The notes under the pieces: generated by a model | Told to the model about the DNA's origin: nothing | Database searches by the model: none | Seen by the model: only the letters and a program-made list of their open reading frames with translations | Made by a program: the position numbers and the translations under genes | Shown: positions 33,755 through 43,107 of the stretch, piece after piece | Numbering within the stretch: the first letter of the stretch is position 1 | Layout of the letters: the number at the start of each line of letters is the position of its first letter | Assembly: GCF_001647085.1 (NCBI RefSeq) | Contig: NZ_CP015520.1 | Span: 1,694,219 to 1,758,218, forward strand | Length of the DNA stretch: 64,000 nt | Source: Thermococcus piezophilus | Lineage (GTDB): Archaea; Methanobacteriota_B; Thermococci; Thermococcales; Thermococcaceae | Direction of reading: 5' to 3'

Positions 33755-34748
33755 ACTTCAGCACCCGGAAGTCTATGGCTATGTTGAACTGTCTCGGCGC
33801 GTAGGGGCGGACCTTTCGTCCCTCTAAGAACTCCACGTGGAAGCCGAGCTCTCTGGCAACTCCCGTTATCTTTGCCTCGTGCTCCGAGAAGAGGTCTTCT
33901 TCAGGGCCGAAGCCGTAGTAGTGAACTACCCCACCGTTTTTAACGCTCAACATGGCCTCCCTCAAAAAGCGGTCAGCGAACTTGGGGAGATTCATTAGTA
34001 CCCTATCGGCCTCAATTTTTCCAGCGATTCTCCTCACGTCGCCGAGGACTGGAAGAACATTGGGGGTCTTGTTGAGGAGTCTGTTCTCTTCAAGGTATCC
34101 CACCGCCCGGGGGTTGATGTCGCAGGCGAAGACGAGCTTTGCTTTCTTCGCGAGGAGGACTGAGTAGGGCCCAACCCCCGCGAACATATCGAAGATTATC
34201 TCTCCAGGCCGGGTTTTCTCAAAAATCCTCATTCTCTCCGTTGCTAGGCGGGGCGAGAAGTAGACCTTCGCAACGTCGAGCTTCAGCCTTATTCCGTTCT
34301 CCTTATGGACAGTCTCGGTTCTCCTCTCACCAGCGAGGTGAATAAGCTCCCTGACGCGGTATTCTCCCTCGACTTTGCTCCCCTTAGCGAAGACGGCCTT
34401 TATGTGGCGGTGAACCTTGAGGATGGCCTCTCCAATGACTCTTCCATAGGACATGAGCTCCTCCGGGAGCTCGATTATTGCGATGTCGCCGATAATGTCG
34501 AAGGAACTCGGAAGAAAGGGCCTGACATCCTCGGGAACCTCTACAACCTCGCGGTAGCTGTGGGGCCTCTTTTCGGTTCGCTCGAATTCATCATCGATTA
34601 ACTCGAAACCCTCGACTGGCCTCGTGATGGGAAAAAGGACGTAATCCCCCTCGCGCTTCACAGAGTAGCCCTTAGCCAAAACGCCGAGCTCCAAAAGCCT
34701 TCTCCTAACCCTTTCGGCCTCGCGTTTGTGAACCTTAACGGCGAGCAT
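33753..34748 (-). CDS. trm5: tRNA (guanine37-N1)-methyltransferase Trm5
   Basis: 331 aa from ATG 34748 (LAVKVHKREAERVRRRLLELG). D1 domain, then D2/D3: FDIIGDIAIIELPEEL, the SAM motif DMFAGVGPYSVLLAKKA, CDINPRA, and MNLPKFADRFL (NLPK replaces NPPY, as in Trm5). It makes m1G37, preventing frameshifts. It is divergent from the LigB-like gene, with starts about 68 bases apart. Confidence 0.93.
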   Translation of the reverse strand: MLAVKVHKREAERVRRRLLELGVLAKGYSVKREGDYVLFPITRPVEGFELIDDEFERTEKRPHSYREVVEVPEDVRPFLPSSFDIIGDIAIIELPEELMSYGRVIGEAILKVHRHIKAVFAKGSKVEGEYRVRELIHLAGERRTETVHKENGIRLKLDVAKVYFSPRLATERMRIFEKTRPGEIIFDMFAGVGPYSVLLAKKAKLVFACDINPRAVGYLEENRLLNKTPNVLPVLGDVRRIAGKIEADRVLMNLPKFADRFLREAMLSVKNGGVVHYYGFGPEEDLFSEHEAKITGVARELGFHVEFLEGRKVRPYAPRQFNIAIDFRVLK

Positions 34749-34815
34749 CGGTGGGAGTAACTTTTTGCCTTCAAAAGGTTTATCATCGCGGCGAGAACCA
34801 TCAACGGTGGTGCCA

Positions 34816-35602
34816 ATGCTTGCTGGAATAGCTATGATGCCCCACGGCAACGATGTCCTTGCTCCAAAGGACGAGGAAACAAAAAGGCTTGCTGAACTTC
34901 TGAGATGGATAGAGAAGGAGTTCAGCGGTTTGGATGCCTACGTCCTCGTAACGCCCCACAACCTCAGAATGAGCGATCACATTGGGGTTGTCTTTGCCTA
35001 GCACTTCATCTCGTGGCTAGGGTTTGATGGCGCCGAGCTCCCAGGGAAGTACGAGACCGATAGAGAGCTCGCGGGGAGGATATACACCACCGCAAAGAAC
35101 GCCAAGATTCTTGTAGTTGACATCAACTTCGGGGCTTTGAGTGGAGAGTACTCCAGCTTCCAGCTGGGCTGGGGCGAGCTGATACCGCTCCACTTCCTCG
35201 AGAAAAGGCCCCTCGTAGTGGTAACACCAGCGAGGAAAGTGCCGAGGGAAACGCTCATCCGCTTCGGTGAGATTTTAGCTAAAGCCCTCGAGGGTTACTA
35301 CAAAAAGGTCGGCCTCATAATCAGCGCCGATCACGGACACGCTCACAACCCCCAACGGCCCCTACGGCTACACGCCAGAGTCCAAAGAATACGACGAGCT
35401 CGTGATGGAGCTAATAAACGAGAACAGACTTGAAGGGCTCCTGAATCTCAGCGAAGAGTTCATAGAGCGGGCTAAACCCTACAGCTATTGGCAGTTGCTG
35501 ATTATGCACAGAGCATTAAGGGTTATTCCAATGGAGCTGAAGGCAAGCGCCTACGCCTGTCCAAGCTACTTTGGAATGGCGGTAGCGTACTACACAAAGT
35601 AA
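34816..35602 (+). pseudogene. Class III extradiol dioxygenase-like (LigB superfamily) gene, one nonsense and one frameshift
   Basis: ATG 34816 after GGTGGTGCCA. AGIAMMPHGNDVLAP and VTPHNLRMSDHIG hold candidate metal histidines. A TAG at 34999 interrupts VVFA-HFISWLGFDG. The frame then stays open through DHGHAHNP at about 35350, where a run of five C shifts it (GPYGYTPESKEYDELVMEL reads in the next frame), and ends at 35602 with AYACPSYFGMAVAYYTK. With CCCC and one sense codon it would be 261 aa. The enzyme class oxidises or binds aromatic or other ligands with Fe; actual function of this archaeal subgroup is unknown. Confidence 0.75.
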
Positions 35603-35677
35603 TTTCCGTTGGTGCTTTTTAAAATAGGGAGCCTCAGGCGAAAGATTTTTAAGCGTTCATAAGTCCTTAACTATCGA

Positions 35678-35755
35678 GCCCCGGTGGTGTAGCCCGGTCA
35701 AACATGCGGGCCTTTCGAGCCCGCGCCCCGGGTTCAAATCCCGGCCGGGGCACCA
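35678..35755 (+). tRNA. tRNA-Glu (anticodon TTC)
   Basis: Cloverleaf with acceptor GCCCCGG/CCGGGGC, anticodon stem CGGGC/GCCCG around loop CTTTCGA (anticodon TTC), T arm with GGTTCAAATCC, and encoded CCA at 35753-35755. A TATA-like TTTTTAAG lies about 30 bases upstream. No intron. Confidence 0.95.
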
Positions 35756-36016
35756 AAACCGCATTCCTACCATTCTCCTGCCAGTTTTCGCTTGAGAGCC
35801 ACGCTATAACCACATCCTCAATAAAACGAGATATATTATAATTCACCTTACCCAGAAGTGTTTTGCAGAGCATTCTCGGCTGTCTTTTGGCCATTCGCAG
35901 GCTATCCTCTCTCGCAGTTCTGAATGTATTTATTTCTCAGTAATTTTTCGTTGAAGACCTGCACTTCTTTGAATTTTGTTATTTATAAGATCCTATCACG
36001 AATTCGGAAACAGACC
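35756..36016. other. Intergenic region after tRNA-Glu, with TATA box of next gene
   Basis: About 260 bases. The only clear element is TTTATAAG at 35982-35989, about 28 bases before ATG 36017. No integrase or attachment-site repeat of the tRNA 3' end was seen in the window. Confidence 0.4.
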
Positions 36017-36301
36017 ATGAACAACCTAATAAGGGCATCACTTGCGAGCTTTGAGAAAGCGGCAATAAGGGAAAATAAGTTTAGTATTGTCACAGTCTCC
36101 ATCTTGAACAGAAATGCTGTTCCCGATTATGTAACGGCGTGGATCTATAGTCTTAGCGACCAACTCATAGAGGTTATTTCCAGCACTGACAACATGGGTC
36201 TGGAAGAAACTATACTGGTGCCCAACTCTCCTGTCCAAGAGTTCAAACCGAGGCACTACACCGTAAGACTCTCAAAAGAGCACAGAATCCAGATCTTTTG
36301 A
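36017..36301 (+). CDS. Uncharacterised small protein with near-leaderless start
   Basis: 94 aa. The TATA box at 35982-35989 predicts transcription start near 36010, giving a 5'-leader of only a few bases and no ribosome binding site, as in many leaderless archaeal genes. The protein has a helical start (MNNLIRASLASFEKAAIREN) followed by strands (FSIVTVSILNRNAVPDYVTAWIYS, EETILVPNSPVQEF, HYTVRLSKEHRIQIF), a beta-sandwich-like pattern. Nothing recognised. Its strong promoter supports that it is real. Confidence 0.6.
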   Translation: MNNLIRASLASFEKAAIRENKFSIVTVSILNRNAVPDYVTAWIYSLSDQLIEVISSTDNMGLEETILVPNSPVQEFKPRHYTVRLSKEHRIQIF

Positions 36302-36408
36302 TATCTTATTGTTTTCTTTTTGAATACGGTTTTTCTTTATTCTTTAACCTTAGCTAAATTCAGATGGAAAGGCTTTTAACTCCTCACCCGTTTCCCCGCC
36401 CGATGACC

Positions 36409-37527
36409 ATGGAGAAGCTCAGCGACGTCTTCAGGAAGCTATTAGTTAGCAGGGGCATAGACAAGGTCGGCACGCTATCGAAGAGAGTGCCAAAGAGGGA
36501 CACTAAAGACAGACTGCAGGATATAGCAATCCACGTGCTCGAGGGTTACGGCTACATCGGTAAGGTTGAGAAGCCGACGGCGATAGCCTGGGACTTGGAG
36601 AACGGGACGACGAAGGATGCGATCTACGCATTCATTCCGAAGAACCTCGCCCACCGCTTCAAGGCGGTCATAATGGCTGAGGACATCAAGAAGGCCATCC
36701 CAGAGTGGCCATACTTCATCGTTGACCTAATGCACTGGGACAAGCACACCCAGAAGGAGAAGGGCAAAGTCTGCCTCCAATTAGCGCAGTGCTACGGCCT
36801 GCTGAGGGACTACTTCATGGGCGACCGCTTAGCTGTTACGTGGGCGAACGAAGAGTTCAGGGAAATGGCCAACATGCCCCTCGACAAAGTCACTCTCCAC
36901 GAGGGCCCGACCACAGAGTTTCTGAAGAGCGAAGGCATCGATGAGGTCGTTCTGCTCGATCCCTGGGCTGGCGAGGTCTTAAGCGAAGAGGATTTTGGCG
37001 TTAGGGCCTTTATCATCGGTGGAATAGTTGATACAGGGGGTACAAAGAAGAAAACCACTCCAAAAATCGGAGAGGAGCTTGAGACAGCGGGGATAAAAGT
37101 TCGGCGCAGGAAGATAGTCCTCAGGGGCGACATCGTTGGCGTTCCAGACAGGATAAACCACATACTCGAGATTCTGCTCGGGATGATGGTTGAGGGCAAA
37201 GATATGGATGAGGCGGTCTATGACGTCCAGTCACCACTCCACGCCCGCTGGCGCCTGAGGAAGGAGCTTCCAAAGCATGCAACGCGCTATATGATTAACG
37301 GGAAAGTTTACCGCGTTGTCGAGAAGGAGCTGTTTGACGAGTACTCCAATTGGCTCAAGATACGCTGGGAGGACTTCGTCAAGGTTCTGCGTGAGTTAAA
37401 TCTCGTCGCGCTCGAGAGGAAGCGGATGCACCACCTCAACAAGATTTCCAACCCCAGGATAATCAACGGCAAGGCTTACAGGGTCATACTCCTCAAGAAG
37501 GCCGCGATGCTGTGCTACAACTGCTGA
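36409..37527 (+). CDS. trm10: tRNA m1A9/m1G9 methyltransferase Trm10
   Basis: 372 aa from ATG 36409 (ATG 36403 also possible). SPOUT-fold core: IPEWPYFIVDLMHWDKHTQKEK, ADRLAVTW-like GDRLAVTWANEEF, VVLLDPWAGEVLSEED, and the knot region FIIGGIVDTGGTKKKTTPKI, as in the dual-specific T. kodakarensis enzyme. The N-terminal RNA-binding part starts KLSDVFRKLLVSRGIDKVGT. Methylates N1 of purine 9 in tRNA. A deleted relic of a related gene lies near 25.7 kb. Confidence 0.9.
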   Translation: MEKLSDVFRKLLVSRGIDKVGTLSKRVPKRDTKDRLQDIAIHVLEGYGYIGKVEKPTAIAWDLENGTTKDAIYAFIPKNLAHRFKAVIMAEDIKKAIPEWPYFIVDLMHWDKHTQKEKGKVCLQLAQCYGLLRDYFMGDRLAVTWANEEFREMANMPLDKVTLHEGPTTEFLKSEGIDEVVLLDPWAGEVLSEEDFGVRAFIIGGIVDTGGTKKKTTPKIGEELETAGIKVRRRKIVLRGDIVGVPDRINHILEILLGMMVEGKDMDEAVYDVQSPLHARWRLRKELPKHATRYMINGKVYRVVEKELFDEYSNWLKIRWEDFVKVLRELNLVALERKRMHHLNKISNPRIINGKAYRVILLKKAAMLCYNC

Positions 37528-37571
37528 ACGTTCCTCTTTCTCGTTCTCCGACAAATTAGAGAAAGAAAAGT

Positions 37572-40226
37572 TCAGAAGAACAGGATTACCGCATCGTCAA
37601 CAACCGCGGTTTCCACCTCTTCGCCCTCGCTGAAAACCGCCTTCCTCAGCACGATGTCGTCCTTGCTGAGCTCAATCTTCTGCCCTTCAATCTCGAACTC
37701 TACTTTTCCGCTCTCCTTGAGGGCTTTGGCAACTACTTCAGCATTCTGCTTGAGGTATGCAACAATCTTTGGAACGAGCTTGCCGTAGCGCGGCCCTACA
37801 GTTCTGAAGTTTGGCTTAATCTCGACGATTCTTTCCTCAAGCTCCGGCTCGCCCTTGATTATCTCAAGCCTCTCGATGTTCATAGTTCCAGCGATGTCCT
37901 TTTCGATGGCCTTCAGCATCTCATAGGAGTCGGTAGCGTAGATCGCCACGTACTTGAGCTTGGCGTTTAACGCCAAGCCGTGGCTGTTCTTGTAGCGCCT
38001 CATGACACCTACTAGCTCCCTGGCCAGCTCGCCGAGCTTCTCGGCGTTCTCGTCAATCCTCGCCTCATTGTAAGCAGGCCACTCTAAGAGGTGGATGCTC
38101 TTTGCTCCGATCTTGTCCTTAAAGACCTCTTGGTAGAGCTCCTCCGTTATATGTGGCACAAATGGTGCGAGCAGTAGGAGGATGTTGTAGAGCAACTCAT
38201 ACAGTGCTACTCTTGCCTTCAGCTTGCTCTCTTCGTCGTCGCCGTAGAGGCGGTACTTTATCATCTCGATGTAATCATCCGCAACTTCGTGCCAGACAAA
38301 TGTTATCAGCTCCCTCGTGAGCAGGTTGAAGCGGTACTTCTCCATTTCCTCCGTGGCGAACTTGATTAAGCGGTGAAGCCTTGAGAGTATCCAGCGGTCA
38401 AGGGGCTCAAGCTCAATATCTTTGTTTGCATTATAGTCCAAATCTTTGATGTGCCTCTCTGCAAAGCGGTAGATGTTCCAGACCTTCTGAAGGAAGCGGT
38501 AGTTGTAGTCAACAGTTTCCCACTTGAACGGGTGGTCTTCTCCCGGTGGGGCTAAGGCTGTCCAGAGTCTTAAAGCATCAGCACCGTACTTCGGGATCAC
38601 CTCATCCGGTGCAACGACGTTGCCGTAGCTCTTGCTCATCTTCCTGCCATCAGGTCCAGCCACCATTCCGTTGATGAGGATGTCATGCCACGGCTTTTCC
38701 CCGGTAAGAATGTAGGTTCTGAAGATTGTGTAGAACGCCCACGTCCTGATGATGTCGGTTCCTTGGGGTCTCAAAGCTGCGGGGAAGTTGTGCTTGAACC
38801 ACTTCTCGTCCTTGCCCCACTTGGTGATGATGAGCGGTGTAATGCTCGAATCCACCCAGCAGTCAAGGACGTCAGTTACAGGCTCGAGCTCGGCACCGCA
38901 GACCGGGCACTTCTCCACTGGAGGTTTGTCGAAACGCGGGTCAACGGGCAGGTCTTCCTCTCTGGCAGGAATCACATGGCCGTTCTTGCAGACCCAGAAT
39001 GGAATTGGGGTTCCAAAGACACGCTGCCTGCTTATAACCCAGTCCCAGTCCATTGACTCAGCCCAGTCCTTGAGGCGGAGGAACATATCGCTCGGATACC
39101 AGTTGATTTTCTCTGCCACTTTCACAATCTCGTCCGTAAAGTCCTTCACCTTTATGAACCACTGCTTCTTCGGCAGGAGCTCGATCGGGGCCATACAGCT
39201 GCTACGCTCAGTGTGCCTCAGGACGCGGTGGGTTATCTTCTCCTTCTTGTAGAGAAGGCCCATCTTTTCGAGATCCTCGGCGATGGCCTTCCTCGCCTCT
39301 TCGGTCTTCATGCCGGCGTACTTGCCGGCGTTTTCGTTCATGGTGCCGTCCTCGTTGATGGCTATGATGACCGGCAGGTTGTAGCGCTTCTGCCACACGA
39401 CGTCCTGCTCATCGCCGTAGGTACAGTTGTAAACGGCACCGGTTCCAAAGGTCGGATCGACGTCTTCGTCGGCTATAACCGGCACTTCACGCTCGAATAT
39501 CGGGAGCTTCACCTTTTTGCCGACAACGTCCTTATACCTCTCATCGTCAGGGTGGACAAATACCGCAACACAGGCCGGCATGAGCTCCGGTCTCGTTGTC
39601 GCTATCGGGACGTAACCGCTACCATCAGCAAGTGGGAGCTTTATGTAATAGAGGAAGCCGTCCTCTTCCACGTAACCTACTTCAGCCTTGGCAAGGCTCG
39701 TCCTACATCTCGGACACCAGTAAACCGGGTGCTCTGCTTGATAAAGCAGGCCTTTCTTGTAGAACTCCAGCAGGGACTTCTGCACTAAAGCCCTGTATTC
39801 GTCATCCATCGTGTGATACTCCAAATCCCAGTCAGCAGAATAACCAATTCTGATAAACTGGTTTCTCATTGCTTCAATAGCCTGCCAGGTCCACTCGATA
39901 CACTTCTGCAGAAACTTTTCTGGTTCATCCTTGCTGATTCCAAACTCCTTCTCCACCTTCAGCTCGGTCGGAAGGCCGTGGTTGTCGAAGCCCTGTGGGA
40001 AGAGCACGTTATAGCCAGTCATGCGCTTATAACGGGCCACAATGTCAATCCAGGTGTGGCTGAGCACATGACCAAGGTGGAGCGTTCCGCTTGTGAACGG
40101 GGGTGGAGTGTCGATCGCGTAGCGTGGCCTCTTCTCGTCGAGCTCATATTTGTAGATTTTTTCATCCAGCCAGAACTTCTGCCACTTGGGCTCAATCTCG
40201 TTCGGGTCGTAGGTTTTGGGAAGCAT
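37572..40226 (-). CDS. valS: Valyl-tRNA synthetase
   Basis: 884 aa from ATG 40226, behind GGAGGATGATACG. Class I motifs: PPPFTSGTLHLGH (HIGH) at about 41-53 and KMSKSYGNVV. The editing CP1 domain has ATTRPELMPACVAVFVHPDD, and a zinc-like KCPVCGAELEPVTDVLDCW. C-terminal anticodon-binding domain present; full length for archaea. It starts 4 bases after the MFS gene stop, so the two are cotranscribed. Confidence 0.96.
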   Translation of the reverse strand: MLPKTYDPNEIEPKWQKFWLDEKIYKYELDEKRPRYAIDTPPPFTSGTLHLGHVLSHTWIDIVARYKRMTGYNVLFPQGFDNHGLPTELKVEKEFGISKDEPEKFLQKCIEWTWQAIEAMRNQFIRIGYSADWDLEYHTMDDEYRALVQKSLLEFYKKGLLYQAEHPVYWCPRCRTSLAKAEVGYVEEDGFLYYIKLPLADGSGYVPIATTRPELMPACVAVFVHPDDERYKDVVGKKVKLPIFEREVPVIADEDVDPTFGTGAVYNCTYGDEQDVVWQKRYNLPVIIAINEDGTMNENAGKYAGMKTEEARKAIAEDLEKMGLLYKKEKITHRVLRHTERSSCMAPIELLPKKQWFIKVKDFTDEIVKVAEKINWYPSDMFLRLKDWAESMDWDWVISRQRVFGTPIPFWVCKNGHVIPAREEDLPVDPRFDKPPVEKCPVCGAELEPVTDVLDCWVDSSITPLIITKWGKDEKWFKHNFPAALRPQGTDIIRTWAFYTIFRTYILTGEKPWHDILINGMVAGPDGRKMSKSYGNVVAPDEVIPKYGADALRLWTALAPPGEDHPFKWETVDYNYRFLQKVWNIYRFAERHIKDLDYNANKDIELEPLDRWILSRLHRLIKFATEEMEKYRFNLLTRELITFVWHEVADDYIEMIKYRLYGDDEESKLKARVALYELLYNILLLLAPFVPHITEELYQEVFKDKIGAKSIHLLEWPAYNEARIDENAEKLGELARELVGVMRRYKNSHGLALNAKLKYVAIYATDSYEMLKAIEKDIAGTMNIERLEIIKGEPELEERIVEIKPNFRTVGPRYGKLVPKIVAYLKQNAEVVAKALKESGKVEFEIEGQKIELSKDDIVLRKAVFSEGEEVETAVVDDAVILFF

Positions 40227-40230
40227 CGTA

Positions 40231-41466
40231 TCATCCTCCATCGGGTTTTTCAGTGATGTTACCCCCTTCAGCGGGAGCGCTTAAAAAGGTTAATCCCCAA
40301 AGAGGAAGCGCCGCGAGGACTCCGAGGGAGCCGGCCATGACGTAGGCAGACCCGAGGCCCAGCTTTTCCGCGAGTGCCCCAACGGCCACATTGGCGATGG
40401 CGGTGAAGCCGCTCCCGGTTGTGCTCATCGCTGAGTTCACTGTCGAGCGAACCTCGCCGGGTATAAAGTCGTTCCTGAGCACCGCCATCACTGGAAATCT
40501 GGCACCGAGCGTTACCTCTACGGCAAAGAGCATAGCGAGGTTAATCATCAGGTTTTCGGTGAAGCCAAGCAGTACCATCTCCGCACCGAGCAGTGCGGTG
40601 AGCAGGGCGGCTGTCCTTGGAGCGGGCCCAAGATTCCTGGCAATGAGTGCACCTGCCGATGTGGAGAGCACCAGCAGGGCAAACAGTGCGCTAAGATACT
40701 CAGCGGGAAAGCCGCGCCCGGCCAGCAGGAGCATCTGGAAAGTAAAAAATGCTCTTGCAGTAAAGCCCAGCAGGAGCAAAGAGGCTAACAACAGGTGGAG
40801 GGCTCTGTTTGTCCGTATCTCCTTAAGGCCCTTTTTGAGTACTTCAAAGTAGTTAGCTTTCCTGTCCCAGTAGTTGTCCGGAAGCAATATTAATGCCATA
40901 AGTGCCGAAGCTATTGAAAGTGTTCCTGCAATTAGCACGGACAAGTTTGGAGCCAATGTAGCTAGGTAACCGCCGATAAATCCACCAGCAAACCTCACCG
41001 GCCCGGATAGTGCCTTGACCTTTCCCAAGACGGATTTAACCGCCGTCCTATCTCTAATGGCATCGTAGAGCCACGGAATCATCGTCCCGCTGATGAGGGC
41101 CGCTCCGAAGCCTGCGAGGGTTGCACCCATCAGAACCGCCGGCATTCTCTTCGCGAGCGCTATGACAATAAGTCCGAGCCCGAAAACCGAGCTCCCTGCC
41201 GCATAGGTTTTTACCCTGCCATACCTGTTGGCCATGCCTCCCGTTGGAAAGTCAGTGAGAAGCTGCGCGACCTCAGAAACGCTCTGAACTAAACCAATCT
41301 CAGAAAGGCCCAGGCCAATTCCTTTAAGCCATAGGCTCAGATACGGGCCGAGCGTTGCTGAGCTCAGCGAGCTCAGTAGGGCCGTCGCTATGTAGCGCCC
41401 CTCCAATCGGGGCCATTTCCGACCACTCTCCTCTCTTCCGATGGACGATAGGCACCACCGGTGCAC
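40231..41466 (-). CDS. MFS transporter
   Basis: Up to 411 aa, about twelve membrane helices in two halves; motif A-like FPTGGMANRYGRVKTYAAGS lies between helices 2 and 3. No substrate signature. The start is uncertain: GTG 41466 lies in the predicted operator and close to the transcription start; TTG 41406 is in frame; and an ATG at 41416 (MARLEGRYIA) would be in frame if the CCCC run after it lost one C. It leads the valS operon and is divergent from a methyltransferase gene; an inverted repeat sits between. Confidence 0.8.
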   Translation of the reverse strand: MHRWCLSSIGREESGRKWPRLEGRYIATALLSSLSSATLGPYLSLWLKGIGLGLSEIGLVQSVSEVAQLLTDFPTGGMANRYGRVKTYAAGSSVFGLGLIVIALAKRMPAVLMGATLAGFGAALISGTMIPWLYDAIRDRTAVKSVLGKVKALSGPVRFAGGFIGGYLATLAPNLSVLIAGTLSIASALMALILLPDNYWDRKANYFEVLKKGLKEIRTNRALHLLLASLLLLGFTARAFFTFQMLLLAGRGFPAEYLSALFALLVLSTSAGALIARNLGPAPRTAALLTALLGAEMVLLGFTENLMINLAMLFAVEVTLGARFPVMAVLRNDFIPGEVRSTVNSAMSTTGSGFTAIANVAVGALAEKLGLGSAYVMAGSLGVLAALPLWGLTFLSAPAEGGNITEKPDGG

Positions 41467-41477
41467 CTAATGGTGCA
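41462..41477. promoter_or_regulatory. Palindromic operator candidate TGCACC-TAAT-GGTGCA
   Basis: Perfect 6-base arms. It lies between a bidirectional TATA-like AGTTTTAAAAGG (about 41480-41491) and the MFS gene, covering the expected MFS transcription start. A regulator bound here would block the MFS-valS unit. Confidence 0.5.
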
Positions 41478-41534
41478 TAGTTTTAAAAGGTTTTCGTGGC
41501 AACATTTGAAGGAAAGCTCAGATGAGGTGATTCC

Positions 41535-42161
41535 ACGGGTGAGCTCTACAGGAGCCTCGCGCGCTACTATGATGTTATCTATCGAGTGCGGCTGGAGAGG
41601 ATCTCCCAGGAAATTGACTTCGTCGAAAGAATCTTCAGGAACGACGCGAGGCGGGAAGTTAGGCACGTTCTCGACATAGCTTGCGGAACCGGTGCGCCAA
41701 CCCTTGAGCTTGTCCGGCGGGGCTATGAGGTTGTGGGTCTCGATATCAACGAGGAGATGCTGACTGTGGCCAGAGAGAAGGCCCGGAGAGAGGAGTTGAG
41801 CGTGGAATTCATGTTGGGAGATGCCGCGGCACTCGACTTCCGAGAGGAGTTCGATGCGGTGACGATGTTCTTCTCGAGCATCCTCTACCTCAATGAGGAC
41901 AGAATTAACGAATTATTTAATTCTGTAATTAAAGCTCTACGGCCTGGAGGAGTCTTCGTCGCAGACTGGTCGAATTTGCTTTTCTACCGTGATAGAGCCT
42001 TTTTCACTCACGAGAACCTGAACGTTTACACCGCCCGGGAAATGCGCCTGCTTGCTGAGAAGCACTTCGACGAGGTTATAATTTATGGTGACTTTCAGAG
42101 AGAGCTTCCGGCGAATGCGTGGAGACTCTGGCTCGTTGGAATCAAAGGCCAAGCTCCCTGA
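41535..42161 (+). CDS. SAM-dependent methyltransferase with non-standard ACG start
   Basis: 208 aa if read from ACG 41535, which is spaced ideally (5 bases) after GAGGTGA. From there GELYRSLARYYDVIYRVRLERI leads into the class I fold with no further frame change; the next ordinary start (GTG 41586) would delete this conserved N-terminal helix. SAM motif I is HVLDIACGTGAPTLELVRRGYEV, motif II VGLDINEEML, motif IV AVTMFFSSILYL. Small-molecule methyltransferase type; substrate unknown. Either ATG became ACG, or ACG initiates, or one base is misread. Confidence 0.75.
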   Translation, partial: TGELYRSLARYYDVIYRVRLERISQEIDFVERIFRNDARREVRHVLDIACGTGAPTLELVRRGYEVVGLDINEEMLTVAREKARREELSVEFMLGDAAALDFREEFDAVTMFFSSILYLNEDRINELFNSVIKALRPGGVFVADWSNLLFYRDRAFFTHENLNVYTAREMRLLAEKHFDEVIIYGDFQRELPANAWRLWLVGIKGQAP

Positions 42162-43107
42162 ATGCCTTAATAAGCCTCTCGTTCTCCTTCCTCTTTCTCA
42201 CGCTGAAGCGGACGTACTGAGGCAAACCAAAGCTCGTGCAGTCCCTTACGAGGATTCCCCTCTCTTTCAGCCGTTCGACGGTTCCCCTCGCATCGCCGAC
42301 ATTTTTTATGAAGAAGTTGGCATCGCTTTTGACCTCCATGGCCTTTTCCATCCGCTTCTTCTCGCGCCAGATTAGAGGCATCGTTTTCTTGAGATGCTCG
42401 AAGCCGTCCTCGAGGAGGAACTCCAAAAAGGCGTAGCCGAGCGAGCCTATACCCCATGGCATGCGGACGCTTTTAAAGGCCTCCTCAAAGCCGATGACGT
42501 AGCCCACCCTTATCCCGGGCAGCCCGTAGCTCTTGGTGAAGGTCCTGAGCTTCACGAGGTTTTCCCCTTCGGGACTTTTCGCTCCTTTGACGAAGTCTAT
42601 GAATGCCTCATCAAGTATAAGGAGTGCGCCTTTGTCTTCGACGGCATCGAGAAGAGGCCTGAGCCCCTTTGGCGAGTAGAACTTGCCGTCGGGGTTGTTG
42701 GGGTTGCAGAAAAAAACGATACTCTCATTCTCCACGAGTTCGGCAAGCTTCTCTGGATCGTTTGGGCCGTTAATGACTTTTGCACCGAAAATCTTCGCTA
42801 CTCTCTCATACTCCTCGTAGGTGTGACGCGGGATTATTACCTTGTGCTTTTCCCTCATCGCGAGGATGCCGATTAGATAGAGCGCCTCAGTGATTCCGGC
42901 CGTCACCGTCAGGGGTTCACCAACTAACTCAGAAAGCTCTTCTTCGAGCTTTTCCCAATACAGGTAACGGCCGCTCAGCTCTTTTGCTCGGTTAAACATA
43001 TCATCTAGCCATTCGGGGATATAGGGGTTCAGAGATGCCGAGAAGTCGAGCAAACCTTCTTCCCTCGCACCGCCGTGGTGGGCCTTGAAGCTTACAGGTT
43101 TGAGCAT
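42142..43107 (-). CDS. cobD: L-threonine-O-3-phosphate decarboxylase-type aminotransferase (cobamide synthesis)
   Basis: 321 aa from ATG 43107 behind GGAGGTGTGTCT. Fold-type I PLP enzyme: [35 protein letters not shown], and the PLP lysine in [18 protein letters not shown]. It makes (R)-1-amino-2-propanol phosphate for the cobamide side chain. Annotation as CobD rather than HisC rests on the neighbouring cbiB, with which it overlaps by 16 bases. It overlaps the methyltransferase gene end by 20 bases, convergent. Confidence 0.88.
   Translation of the reverse strand: MLKPVSFKAHHGGAREEGLLDFSASLNPYIPEWLDDMFNRAKELSGRYLYWEKLEEELSELVGEPLTVTAGITEALYLIGILAMREKHKVIIPRHTYEEYERVAKIFGAKVINGPNDPEKLAELVENESIVFFCNPNNPDGKFYSPKGLRPLLDAVEDKGALLILDEAFIDFVKGAKSPEGENLVKLRTFTKSYGLPGIRVGYVIGFEEAFKSVRMPWGIGSLGYAFLEFLLEDGFEHLKKTMPLIWREKKRMEKAMEVKSDANFFIKNVGDARGTVERLKERGILVRDCTSFGLPQYVRFSVRKRKENERLIKAFRELGL

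Noticed and set aside
34816-35602. MEMO partner of the AMMECR1 gene
   Set aside because: Its histidine motifs (MPHGNDV, TPHN, DHGHAH) are LigB-like and not those of MEMO; the genes are also 15 kb apart with different origin.
35667-35894. Minus-strand open frame covering tRNA-Glu
   Set aside because: It is the antisense of the tRNA (PRPGFEPGARARKARMFDRA), a common false ORF; no homologous domain.
35678-36300. Integrase attachment at tRNA-Glu
   Set aside because: No second copy of the tRNA 3' end and no recognisable integrase in the window.
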